Shown: positions 24,390 to 35,932, counted from the stretch's first letter. The stretch: 64,000 bases of DNA from Baylisascaris procyonis (GCA_037389465.1 JAZARR010000221.1:5806501-5870500), one strand, 5' to 3'. Notes: generated by a model not told the origin, from the sequence alone. A program made the numbers and translations.

Positions 24390-25000
24390 TAGGCCACCAC
24401 AGTATAAGAAACATTTCTAACATTCCACTGCTAAAATCCCATTCTGATTGCATAAAAAAAGTCATTTTTAACATCCCGTGAGCTACTAATCCACAAGTCG
24501 GCTACAGAAAAGAGCCATGAATTTAGAAACAGTGTAATTACAAAATCTAGTCAGAAATATTCAATCGCAGTTTCGAGGCGAAAAACGGTTTCGTCAATGA
24601 ACTCATTTTAAAAATAATGATTCACAAATTTTGGTCAAAGGTAGCCACCCATAAAGCATTATGAAAATTAAGCAGAAGAAAATGAAAGAAGAGTTATTCT
24701 CGTTTAATGACTAAACAACTACAAAAGATACGAAAGTGATGCTCTCATTCTCCATCATTAACAATTCAAATTCCTCGAATGAGAGGAGTGATCAGAAAAA
24801 TCACTAACACGACAATCGTATTACGAAAAATTGTAATAAAATTTCTAAAAAAGGCAACAAGTGAAAACCCATTTGAGACAGGCAGGGACGATACGTGTCC
24901 TTGCAATTCAACTGATCAAATCAACAAGTTAAATAATTGCATATTTCGAATGTTTTTAAATATTTTTAACCAGCCAATAATGAAATATAACCAATATATA
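24390..25000. repeat. Segmental duplication block A, copy 3 (partial)
   Basis: Matches the right-hand part of block A (about 460-930 and 22030-22570). It carries an extra segment at about 24660-24720. It runs into module C at about 25020. Confidence 0.8.
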
Positions 25001-25019
25001 ACAATAACCAACAAATAAC

Positions 25020-25815
25020 CAACCACAACACCCCCCCCCGCCCCAACGCACCCCAACCCAGGACGAATAACACTGAGCGCCGCTGCAAAAAGCAGTGGTT
25101 ATATATACGTGCCTATTGCCACCCATGATTTTAGTGCCAACATGACGTTCTACGTCATGGTCAAGATTACGGTAGTGTGCGTTAAGGTCACTTTCACGCG
25201 AGCGCTCAGTGATACTCAAGTAGAGGTGGCATGGTCACTAGGCAAGTGGGCATCTTCCCTCATCTGCGTTTGATACCGTATTGCAATTTTCGTGGCGAGA
25301 GAAACCAACATTTAAAGTGATACAGCACCAAGACTTGAGAAAGATCCCATTCTCCCCCCCCTCCCCCTCCCCTTAAATTTTTAATAACGAAAAAATATCA
25401 ACGTGAAATATACCAAAAACAATGGCAGAAATGGAACACACACCAACAGTGACATAAATTAAAATGGTAAGTAAGATAAATACTTGAAGATAAACATAAA
25501 TAATTGTTATAAAAATACAAGAAAACTAAGAAATAATTGAATAAAGAGAACTATCCTCATTATACCCAATTTAATACTAGATATAGGAAAGAATAAAACC
25601 ATTATATTAAGAAATATACAAATAATCTCTCACATTTAACAGTTTATTCTTTAATAAAAGCGCAATATGCTAGCCTGCCAATATCAGTACTTAATTACAA
25701 ACCAGAATACCATAATATCCTATCGTAAGCCACCGATGCCATTTCATGCATCCTGGCTATTGGCTATTGCATAGCATAACCTAAAACTCTTGGCTATTCG
25801 ACTCCACCAAACCAA
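25020..25815. repeat. Dispersed module C, copy at 25 kb
   Basis: Matches 2060-2845. The palindrome CATGACGT-TCT-ACGTCATG is at 25141-25159. A C-rich run opens the segment near 25030. The right end leads directly into the 46-bp array. Confidence 0.8.
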
Positions 25816-26104
25816 TCCTGATAAACCTATAACTCTTGGCTATTCGACTCCACCAAACCAATCCTCATAAACCTATAACTCTTCGCAATTCGACTGTACC
25901 AAACCAATCCTCATAAACCTATAACTCTCGGCTATTCGACTGTACCAAACCAGTCCTCATAAACCTATAACTCTCGGCTATTCGACTGTACCAAACCAAT
26001 CCTCATAAACCTATCTGTCTCGGCTATTCGACTCCACCAAACCAATCCTCATAAACCTATAACTCTCGGCTATTCGACTCCAACAAACCAATCCTCATCA
26101 ACCC
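25785..26104. repeat. 46-bp tandem repeat, 7 copies
   Basis: Units start at 25785 and every 46 bp to 26061; each begins AACTCT(T/C)GGCTATTCGACT and contains CCAAACCAATCCTCATAAAC. The last unit is slightly short. Units vary at CTCCACC/CTGTACC. The paralogous module at about 2810 holds just one unit, so the array expanded after the duplication. Confidence 0.93.
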
Positions 26105-27074
26105 AAAGAACTCAAATGACTCAAAATTTAAAACATTGTTTAAGTAGCTACTAGAAGCTTGAACGAAGAAAATTCTAATATCTAATGGCGTATTCCGCTA
26201 AAATTCATTAGTAAATTAAAAATGGAACAAAAACAATGAAAACTCAAAAAACAAAAAAACTCGAATAAAATTTAAATGCCGCAAAAATGAGAGAATAATT
26301 TCATGACGAAAACGACCCTCAAATTCACCACAGCAAATGACGGGATAAACTAACAAAAGATAAAGAAAAAAGCAATAGACAAACTTATTCTAGTGAGGAA
26401 ATGATATCCAGTACGAAGGTTTTGGAAAGTGATCACGTTGCTCGTTGAGACAATGAAAGAAGAAAGAAAGAAGGTTTTTAAAGAAAAGGGTCATAGAGAT
26501 ATATGAGATCTGAGATAATTGCTTAGGAAATCCCCTCTAGTGGATAGGGTGGGGGTAAGGGAGATATAGTGAAGGCAGCATAAGTTAGGATGATCGCCAA
26601 AATTATTAACTCCTTAACAGGGATACTCCAAAAGACAATTCATCAAAAATGAGACATTTTCAATGTAGAATGTACATTTCACTCATCTGCACCAACAACT
26701 TCAATAACGAAATCTGGCTCGCTAATCACTAAATCTACGAACACGACTAAACTTGCGAATGCTAACCTACAATAAAAATCAATAGCTAGCCAAGCAATTT
26801 ATAATGATTATCTGCATTAAAAAATGCCAAGAGCATCGCTCATTCACTGCTTTCAAATGCTTATCTCTCCATTATACTGCTAAGAAAAATAATGACACTA
26901 ACGAAGATCTGTTGCTCCCATAGACGAATTGTAAGGCAATCACTCTACCAACAGCTATTTCCTTTCACCTCCATTGCCAATTTCCTACTAACACACTATA
27001 TGAAGTTCGAAGCAATCCGCTATATATGAATGTGAATATAATAGGTTCCTGTGGATCTAAACCTATTACATTTC
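26105..27074. other. No gene seen
   Basis: AT-rich single-copy sequence between the 46-bp array and the cytb NUMT, with no convincing exon or repeat. Confidence 0.45.
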
Positions 27075-27765
27075 TTTTACTATATACACACCAACCAAAC
27101 TATGCAAAGACTCGACCAGTAATATAATAAACTAAAAAAACAACAGAAAAACCGCAAAGAAATACAAAAAAAGAAAAAATCATACTCAAAATAAATAAAC
27201 GGGTCTTCAACCAAGCATAAGCCAAGCCTACTCAAAATCACTGAGACACAAATAAAAGCAAAAACAAGAAATTTATTCACCTTAGACAACATAGAAACAC
27301 AGTTACCCACTAAGACAAAAATTTTAAAAAAAAACCAAAATACTAACAAAGAAAGACACCACACCCAGAACCTTATTATGAATAGCCCGCAAAATAAGAA
27401 TACAAAACAAAAAATATCACTCAGCCACAATATGAACAGGCCTCATCATAGAGTCAGATCAATAAACATCTCAAGGTCACCCACAAAAGGAAACGCCAAA
27501 GAGAAGCCAATAAAAACAAACCAGACCACCATATTCAAAAAATCCTCAACTCAATATAAAGGATAAAACAAATCTTACCGTAATCCCCATGACAATATAA
27601 CTTGGAAGTCCTGCCACTTCCATGCGAAAAACCAAATGCATCAAAACCAACAATAATAATCCCCGCAGTACCAAAAAATATAAAACAAAAAAATTTCTTT
27701 GAAGTAGCACTAAAAGCTGTGAACCCACTAGAAATCAAAATAACAATAGCCCTATCGCCCTACGT
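27075..27765 (-). pseudogene. cytb: NUMT: mitochondrial cytochrome b, central and C-terminal part
   Basis: The minus strand encodes cytochrome b, the haem-bearing core subunit of complex III, in broken frames. From high to low coordinates: a transmembrane segment with RNFFVLYF and LLLLVLMHLVF (near 27650), then HGSGRTSKLY (near 27600), a degraded GDPEMF equivalent with [14 protein letters not shown] (near 27420-27450), then RAIHNKVLG followed by hydrophobic C-terminal helices to about 27080. HIVPEWYFLF and the RAIPNK motif are hallmarks of the family. Here P is replaced by A and P by H, and at least three frame changes are needed. The N-terminal third is absent. It lies directly next to the left edge of block E copy 2. 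Confidence 0.85.
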
Positions 27766-27809
27766 GTCGCATCTTTCCGATGCTATTTACACTTCCCCCC
27801 GTCGCCCCC

Positions 27810-30441
27810 TCCTCTTCCCCACTGTTCGGCATCAGCAATGTCCTCAAACACCAAAAACCATTCAAAATTCACAACCTTTTAGAAGGCTTTCAAATTGCTA
27901 CTATCAATTCTCATGATTTCATTGCAGCCACAATTTGCTCTTATTCCCAGCTTATTGAATTACGTTAACAACAAAAAGAACAAACCGAAATCACAGACTT
28001 ACATCATTTTCAATAAACAGCATCCTCATAATAAAAAAGTTCTGTAGCCACTACCGCTAGTCGAGGGATCGACATAACTAGGTGGTATAAGGATGGAAAG
28101 ACGATTTATGAACAATGGTTAAAAATGAGCCCGAATAACCACAATATAAATTCCCTCAAACTAATGCAGAACATTTCGAGGTAAAATATGCAAATAAATC
28201 TCCGCGAAGAATTTTATGCATTAGAAAAAATCTCCATAATACGAGTTCTTGCTGTGCACAAAAACAAAAGGAGAAGGTTGACTAAAAGAAACTCAATTTA
28301 CCAACCTGTTCCCCTCTGCAGTCTCCATCATCCCGAATCCGTTGCCAATATTCAGTGATTTTTGGATCGCATCTTAAGGGCACCTGAAATTAAAGAATAC
28401 GTTCCTGAATCATGTAGTATCGTCGTAAGGAGAAATTTCCAGATTGGAACGAGAATGTGGGAGAAACTCGGTGAAAAAAGTCTAACAGGAGAGGAGGGAT
28501 GGTGGGAAAGAGGCACGAAAAAAACGACCTACAAAACATAAGTTCATTTGACCATTTCAAACGCGGCTACATGTATACTCAAAGCTCTTGTAGAGGAAGG
28601 GATGAAGAAAAGGTAACAATTCAGACACACCACCGAGAAGTCGTAATGCGCCGTCAGCGCTAAATTCAAAAATTAGCAACCTGAACCAAATAAATCCTTA
28701 GAAACGTTCACTACGATATCCATATAACCTATGAAAAGATCTCCAATCTAGGTAACGTTCTACAGTAATTTTGCCTAGCCTATATGATCAAATGTTACCA
28801 AAACCTGATCAATTCCAGCCCTATGAATCTCGTGACTAATAAAAGAACGTTATGAAACTCAAATGTAAGATATGAATGTAGATCAACTCGTTTAAAATCA
28901 GATCAATTACCTGTTGCAGCAATCTCCGAACTCTCACGTGTATTAAAAATAACGAATTAAATTAATACTATGAATAGTTTTCAGTGCAAAATTATCTCTA
29001 TGGAACCAAAAATGAAATCATCTTTCGGTTGCTAAAGAAAAGTTACCAAAGAAAAGGATTCCAACGAGATGTTTGCTACTTTTGGTGAACGACTCGAGGC
29101 GGAAATGTCCAACTATAAGGTGATCAAGATCACTTTGGAACAGACGAAAGTCCTAATCAACAAAAATCAAGCACTTAGCTATTTCTCCTCTTTTCGCAGA
29201 TTTAAAAACTGTTCTTATTAAAAAATATGATATATAATATCCTCATATAGAATATATAAATACCCTCACAAAATATATATTTAAAAATGTAAGGAATATA
29301 AAAAATACCTCCATCGAAGAAATGGTAACATCGCGATCGCAATGAATATTCCGAGTAAGAGAAAAGGTGGCGACTGACAAACCACTGACCTATAATACGA
29401 TGAGTGGACGATAGCGCCGAGAAATAAGGAAGCATGAAAAATTAGGACGAAGAACATGTGGGTAAAAAGTTGAAAAATGCTCAAGAAAATCTAGTGATTT
29501 GATATGTCTCCTACAGTGTTACTTGCTCAACTGTGCCGACTTATACCACATTAAATCTCTATGTGCTATAAGTCACTTATAAATATAACAATATTAGTGC
29601 TCAACAACCATATTATTATTACTATAAAAGAACGATCAGCCAAGCGATTTAATAGCGAACTCAATGAAAGGATGATAAAGAATCGAAAGCGCTCAAAAAA
29701 CATCCGTATACCGACTTCTGGTATCCGCCTCCAGGGCATATCGGCAGTGCCCAACAAAATCCCGCTTGATAAAAGAGATGTAAAGAAGCAATTTCTGAAA
29801 TCATCATTAAAAAATGAATATCATTTCAAATGAATTATACATTTCCTTTAGATACCGATTAAACAGCGACTTCACGTACTCCTTTCAAATAAGGAACTGC
29901 CACATATTTTCGAAAGAATAGCGCTCAGTCGACTCCATGGTCCCATTTTACACTCCCCTTCTCCGACTATCTGCGCTCTTCTTTCGGCATACTATTCTAA
30001 TTTCACAAGGATAGCAGTCACCGGATAAACCTCAGTGTTCTATCACGACCTCATTTTATCAATCAGTATTAGTAATTCATCAAGCAAACACAAACCTTGT
30101 TCAGTATGAGTGTGAGATCGTTGAATGTTGTATTCTTGAGTCCATAGTAAGATCAACACCAGCTTTCCTATCGCTGGTGGATGGCACACTCGGAGCTGCA
30201 TGTGGGGATCCATCGTCTGGGATGTTCCACCCACAAGCTTCCAGGTTTTCTTTAAGCCGATCCATCAACTCCCGCAATGGATCGTAGGCTTAGATCCTTT
30301 TCTTTGTCCTTGTTACCACTGTAAGCAACACATTTATTATAAAAATTCAAAGTAAATCCTCCAATATAAAGACCTCAGAAAACTATCCTGCAAAGATGAC
30401 TGTGCTTATTTCACAATTGTAAGAAATATTTTACCGAATAA
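27810..30441. repeat. Segmental duplication block E, copy 2
   Basis: Collinear with 4460-7041. It contains the paralogous exon candidate at 28306-28383, and a 26-bp block at 28634-28659 matching 5237-5262. Shared open frames are at 29561-29833 (plus) and 30043-30234 (minus). The minus-strand stretch near 30060-30290 reads RLKENLEACGWNIPDDGSPH in one frame and stays open for several residues past the point where copy 1 has a stop. Confidence 0.85.
28306..28383 (-). CDS. Internal exon candidate in block E, copy 2
   Basis: A 78-bp minus-strand exon of 26 full codons with acceptor TTTAATTTCAG and donor GTTGGT; the peptide ends IRDDGDCRGEQ. It is nine bases shorter than the paralog at 4897-4983 because three codons near its start are missing, and it stays open. 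It begins and ends in phase 0. An upstream minus-strand exon candidate at 32084-32148 also ends in phase 0 and could splice to it. Family unknown. Confidence 0.5.
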
Positions 30442-32083
30442 GAGACGATCGTCGTAATTATTTATGATCCCATATAATGGATCGCTTAAAATCTTTTAAC
30501 TCAGAATCACTTATGCATTGATAGCATCATCACCTATGTTAGATCGGTTAAATCCTGTCCGAGAACCTTGACTAGACTTGAAGCATATCTAAGTCGCAAC
30601 CGGAATCAGGATCAAGCTTACTTCAAGATATAAAATATTAGCAAACAATTTCAAAAATACATCTCGTCAACACTACCTTCTACCTTATAAAGTACAACTG
30701 AGCATGCTTTTCTCACAATCTCAAGCAAAATTTTATTTTCCCATTGCCTAGCCTTATGTTTATTAAATTGAAAATTCAGATTATTTTTTGAGTTACTACT
30801 ATTATAATCATAGACTACACAATAAAAACAATATTACATTACTCATAATTTGTACGGGAATTACTATGTTACTTTCATAGAATCTAATTAACACCTGGCA
30901 ACAATCATCGTTTTAATTAGGGAATGTCGCTGAAAATAGCGCACCGATTGTGAGATAACGAATATAGTAAGCTGTCACTCTACGCTTAAGGCTGGACAAA
31001 CGCTGCTTCATAAAATCCATTCATTCCCACTCTCTGCACCTTTTCTCCCACCCCCGTACCCAAGTTACCCTCCATCCCCTCTCTTTCTCTATTACTCGTT
31101 GTTAACACCAACCCAGACATTGCAGAAGCTACCAAATTGACTAGCGAAATATAAAGATATTCAAAAAAATCTCCAGATATTGGAAAAAATGCATGTGAGA
31201 TATAGGTATTACCTTGTAAAACGGCGAACTGTAAAAGTGTGAAACATTCGTTCATGACTCGAAAAATCTCTTCGCGTAATTACTTAAACCTGGAATTGTT
31301 TTCCAAATGCATTCCTTTTATAATGAATTTCACCGCATCAGGCGTAAAAATTGTTTGTTTTGTGAATTTTGCACCTATTGAATTAGCTCGTCTATATTTA
31401 ATTCCCTCCCCCCTCCTCCTCTCCCTCTTTGCTCTCTCTCTCCCTCTTATAAACTCTTCATCGAATATTTGTGAATTTTGAAAAATTATAAAGTTGTTGG
31501 AAGATATCTGCGGTTACAGCTAACATTAAAAATTAAATTGTGTAGTCTGTAGCTTCGAAAATCCAAAATTACAGCTTCAAAATATGTAGTTTTAAATCCT
31601 GAAATTCTAAAATTGCAGACGTTTACTTTAAAAGCTCCTAAATTGAACAACAGAAAATATGTAGCTTTGAAAGTTAAACCAAATCACTTGCCCTAACCGA
31701 AAACATTTAGGCCATTTGCGCCACAGAAGCAGAAAATGAAGTGTTGATGATAGGTTATGTGTATAAGAGATGGAAAACGTGGTAGTAAGAACACGATGTG
31801 CGAAGGAGGAAAAAAGACTGACCAGAACAGGCTACGGTTATACGCCACATTTTTCAATGATATGAGACATGATCGAAGAGTTTTTTAGCCGATTTCATCT
31901 AAACCGATAAAATGTGATAAACAGTGAAACAATTAACTTCTCCTCAGAATTCATTAAACCTATTCAATCGTCGAAACCCAAAACTCTGATCGGTTATGCC
32001 CTCTGTGAATATCACTCATTAATATGAAATGCGGTAATTTCCAATGAAATCTCTCATAACAATAAGCTATTTTAAAGACTTAC
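30442..32083. other. No supported gene; one 89-codon minus frame
   Basis: Single-copy AT-rich DNA. A minus-strand frame at 30986-31255 includes a hydrophobic stretch (SLVNLVASAMSGLVL) followed by a polar tail. It lacks clear splice or start support, so it is not called as a gene. Pyrimidine-rich runs lie at about 31400-31450. Confidence 0.4.
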
Positions 32084-32148
32084 GTCACGTGAAATGGCAT
32101 CATCGGCGTAATGAAGCGATGAGGTTCGTTTCGCTGCTTTCGATGCGA
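32084..32148 (-). CDS. Small internal exon candidate with strong splice sites
   Basis: A 65-bp minus-strand block with acceptor AATTATTTTCAG and donor GTAAGTC. The phase beginning after two bases is open and ends on a full codon: ASKAAKRTSSLHYADDAI, then SRD. A second phase is also open, so the frame is not unique. The phase-0 end would join 28306-28383, or the 26-bp block before it. No domain recognised. Confidence 0.4.
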
Positions 32149-32900
32149 CTGAAAATAATTTCAATGAACAATTAAGCAGTCACTTTAAGAAATCCCTAGA
32201 TAGCACCCTTATCTTATCATTTTAATGCAAGGGGACCAACAAAATTTTATTCAACAATTAAAGCAGAAGAATAGCTGCATTCAAGATATGATGAACAAAC
32301 TATTCTTTTTACAGTTCAAGACTACTATAGAACTTATTTTCGAGCCAGATATTTACTTATAGATAAATTTTTAGACGATCTGGTCGCATCACATATCAGC
32401 CAATCTTTTCACTTCTCGCACTTAATTTGGGCGCATCGTTTTCTACACGTCACTGCATGGATTGCACTTTCGACTCTCGTAACACGTTTTCTATCGCTTA
32501 GAATCACAGCTCCCTAATGTTCAATAAAAGGTTGCCGTTAACTGAACCTTAAAAATAATAGCTGAAACACCTGATCGAGTCGATAACTGAAAGAATCGTT
32601 CGTTTTTATTGATCTCCTTTGTAATCGATGATCTGCCTCCAGACGTCCTTCCAAGTCAAAATGACTCCAGCGAAGTGGACTATTTACCTTTTAGGGCTTT
32701 TATGATTTTATCAAGCAAATAAAACATCTTGAAATAGGTACTATGTTAAGACACAATTAAACAAAAGTTGTCCTACTTGCAACACCCTCCAAAATTACTG
32801 CGTCCAGTTTTTAAAACTGAAAAGCGACTCTTGTCAATTTTTTAATCACATGGCTAAGATCCACTTGCCAGATAATCCAGATCCCCATCCATCAGGAAAG
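32149..32900. other. No gene seen
   Basis: AT-rich single-copy sequence up to the third cox1 NUMT; no exon or repeat identified. Confidence 0.45.
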
Positions 32901-32904
32901 AGCG

Positions 32905-33285
32905 AACACAAAGGTAATATTCAATTACCAAAACCACCGATCATACTAGGCATAACCATTAAAAAAAATCATTAAAACAGCATCAGCAGTAATAACGAAT
33001 TATATAACTGACCTCTACCCAAAAGAAGATCAAATTTAGCCAACTCCAAACGAGTCACCAAAAGCAAACTAGTACCAACAATAGATCAAAAAGCAAAAGA
33101 AAAACAAAATACTAATATTCTTATGGTTTGACCTCTCCAACCAAACAGACAACCCATCTTGGTATTTATAAAATTTACCCAATTGAAGCTATTTTATTTA
33201 AATTCCCAAAATTCAATCATAAAAATAAATATTTTTAACAATTACCCAAAAACTAACGAAGAAAAATCCTCTTTAGAACCTTTTT
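32905..33285 (-). pseudogene. cox1: NUMT: mitochondrial cox1, copy 3 (N-terminal part only)
   Basis: Matches 16300-16640 and so covers only the N-terminal region of cytochrome oxidase I. GGFGN lies near its lower end; frameshifted remains of the preceding segment (including a LELAK-type stretch near 33050) follow toward 33285. It begins abruptly at about 32905, so the cox1 body was lost or never copied. The nuclear flank beyond 33290 is shared with copy 2, which shows that copies 2 and 3 arose from one insertion plus duplication, not from separate transfers. Confidence 0.88.
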
Positions 33286-33373
33286 TTTTCTAGAAAAAGA
33301 TACTCATTTAAAAAGTATTATACATCATAAAGACCAAAGGAAGAGGAATTCAGTTTGAAAGAACAATGCTCAC

Positions 33374-33610
33374 CTTCTGATCCATTTGACGGTCGCGTTG
33401 CCCAAATCATCGTTCATCGTCATCGGGTTCGATGAATCCGCTTTTCACATCGCTTTCACTCTCGGAAACGACCGTCTCCTCGTCGAACACCTCTTTAAAA
33501 CGTCCATTTCCATCGCTTCGTCGCTCCAGCTCTCGCACGCCAACCCGTCGTAATTTCGATACAACCATATCGATGCGTCGATAAACCATTAGGTTTATAC
33601 AATCCTTCAC
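33374..33610 (-). pseudogene. Damaged nuclear exon next to the NUMT, copy 2
   Basis: Minus-strand exon block with acceptor CTGTAATTTAG and donor GTGAGC. It is open in phase 0 from the acceptor: VKDCINLMVYRRID..., RELERRSDGNGRF, then an acidic Ser/Glu run and FIEPDDDE. A 7-bp near-duplication (GAACGAT inserted after GATGACGAT, near 33410) then shifts the frame into a stop. Without those 7 bp it would continue as in the partner at 16773-16962 (DDDLGNATVKW). Each copy therefore carries its own lesion. The acidic, low-complexity character suggests a disordered region; no domain recognised. Confidence 0.5.
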
Positions 33611-33929
33611 CTAAATTACAGATTTATCTCAGATAAATGACTCCACCATTTTGTAAATTTATTAACCCTTGGTAGCACAAAATCCCACGAAAATATTTAT
33701 TGAATCGGTCAAATATGCCGGAAGGACCGGTAGCAATAACACACGATATATTTGGCCTGCCTTTTTGTACTGTTGCCCACCCCTCCCTCATCGCTCTTAG
33801 CAACCGAAAATTATAGTATACAAAGAAAACTGAAAACATTAAACAATGATATCATATATACACGCAAATGTAAGGGCTACAACCTGAATATCAAGCTTGA
33901 GGCAATACTCGTTTAGGTAACTACTTGAC

Positions 33930-34660
33930 CATCTAATGCATGTACACCAAAAGCTAATATGGACCTCAACCGCTCTTATGGGGTCTACGCTTAGTTCCCT
34001 TCGGCAAAACGTGGAACCCCGCTGAGGCGATGTGATTCTTACTGAAAATACCTTAATGAGATTTTCTTAATTGCACTCGTTAGTAGGTAAAGGCTCCCCT
34101 GCCCGACCACTCGCAGCTTAATAAACTCAAACAATTGGCTGTATCTACCGATGGACAAACAAATCTGTTTTAAAAAACAATCATAGATTAGCAAGGAGGA
34201 GCCGTGTTAAGTAAAAGCAGCCTAAGATTCCGGGTAAGGAATCGTGTTCTCTTCAGGCATATACCAATCTTTTAAAAAAACGTCTGTTGAAAACGTACAT
34301 TAAAAATCTCAGTACCTATAAGTGTAGGCTAGATATAAGCTAGGCCACACATGTGCACAGCAAACGCCACAACAGCAGCACAGCAAATGGTTATAACCGC
34401 GCGCCACAACACTGCTTCACACCCTTACCACTGACAGCGCATCACTACACCCCCTCGGCCTCAACTCACCCCACCCCAACACGAATAACATTGAACGCTG
34501 GCTGCAAAAAGCACTGCTTATAAATGCGTGCCTATTGCCACCCATTACTTTGGTGCCAACATGACGTTCTACGTCATGGTTAAGATTACGGTAATGTGCG
34601 TTGCGGTCACTTTCACGCGAGCGAGCGCTCGCGCTCAGTGATACCCATGTAGAGACCGTT
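33930..34660. repeat. Dispersed module C, copy at 34 kb
   Basis: Matches 1470-2200 and 10510-11280. The palindrome CATGACGT-TCT-ACGTCATG is at 34560-34578. A GCGAGCGAGCGCTCGC stretch near 34617 has the same layout as the end of the copy near 11250. Confidence 0.8.
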
Positions 34661-35640
34661 CCACTTCGCGCCAACCGCGCCAGCTTGGGCTAATCAAGAT
34701 GGAAATACCCCCCCCCCCGTTTCAATAAACCTTTCTCATATAATCTTTGGGAAATGACCTTTCTTCTCTAAAATTATCGGAAAAAGGGGGCGAATTTTGC
34801 TGTAATTGGTGAGGGGCATCCATGTGCGCACAGCATCACATTTAAAGAGAGAAATAAACATGTTCCATCAATACTAAAAAATAACCCAAAAACGGGCTCA
34901 TTACGAAATAGGATGGATCCCATCTGCTCTGCTGCTTTCCCCATTTTTCGTTCTGTCCGTCTTCTTTGACTTTGATGACATTCATTTCAGCAGAGAGAGA
35001 CGAAAGGCTATTCCCTTTTAAAATATTTAGAAAAATTTTGCCCCTTCATCTCCATCCCCCCTATCTCACAGGAAATCGTAAGTCCCGTTAACGAGCCTCC
35101 GGTTACATTCCTGTTCCCGAAAACACAAGTGACAGCAGTATATACGAGTTTCTATTAATTTAATATAGAGTGAAAATCGGTCGGTCACAAATGATCGGCT
35201 GAAGTCTTAAATATCATCAAATACTGAGGTGCATGCAATAAAATACTACTTACTTTGAATGTTTGTAGCAAAAATCAACGCTTGGGAAAGATGATGGGCG
35301 AGCGGTAATGGAGCATGCAGAACTGCATCTCAAGACATAGAAGCGGGAGTCCGATGCCAATCTGGGATTCCCTAGTCACAATTGGTCGTCACCTTTCCTC
35401 CACATTCCCGAACATCTCTTATCAGTTTATAGTACCCAATAAAGTTGAAAACATTACACTGAAAAAGCCATCTATAACCAAAGTTGCTCTCACGTATCGA
35501 GGCTACTCACCATAACGAACGAGTATCGAGACATAAAAACCGAAATACCAAGAAAGGATGCTGAAGTGGAGGAAAAAATGATGCATAATGCTGCAAGCAT
35601 ATTGCGGTGAAAAAAACGGCAAACTCACTAAAGCGGCGAG
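34661..35640. other. Mostly non-coding; first 380 bp related to 11291-11610
   Basis: A C10 run lies near 34710. The first part is related to 11291-11610. From about 35040 on the sequence is single-copy; a 66-codon plus frame at 35315-35515 has no supporting evidence. Confidence 0.4.
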
Positions 35641-35656
35641 TTTCCATGAGATCTGA

Positions 35657-35932
35657 TCAGGAAGCTTGCCCGCATTGCTCACATTCTAATCCGCCTCGGC
35701 CACAAGCTCAGTGACCAAATAGTCAAGATGGTCGGACATATCGATAAACACGGCCAACCGGTTACAACACGCCGAGCAACTCGCCCATCGGATGAGTTCA
35801 CCATAGTTCTTTCAAATCCTGCAAAAGGACCAACCCGCTATAAAACGGCACTTTTTGACAACCAGTCTAGCAATATGTCCCGAATACTTCAGAATAAATA
35901 TGCCGTGCTTGAACTGGAGCTTAGCCTTTGAC
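35657..35932 (+). CDS. Possible exon or decayed gene fragment
   Basis: A plus-strand frame is open for about 91 codons from 35657 to the stop at 35932. It includes RIAHILIRLGHKLSDQIVKM and later TRYKTALFDNQSSN. The segment is richer in G+C than its surroundings. An ATCAG possible acceptor precedes it at about 35664. I recognise no family, and an overlapping frame with CPHC is open over the first third. It could be an exon, an old transposon fragment or chance. Confidence 0.22.
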
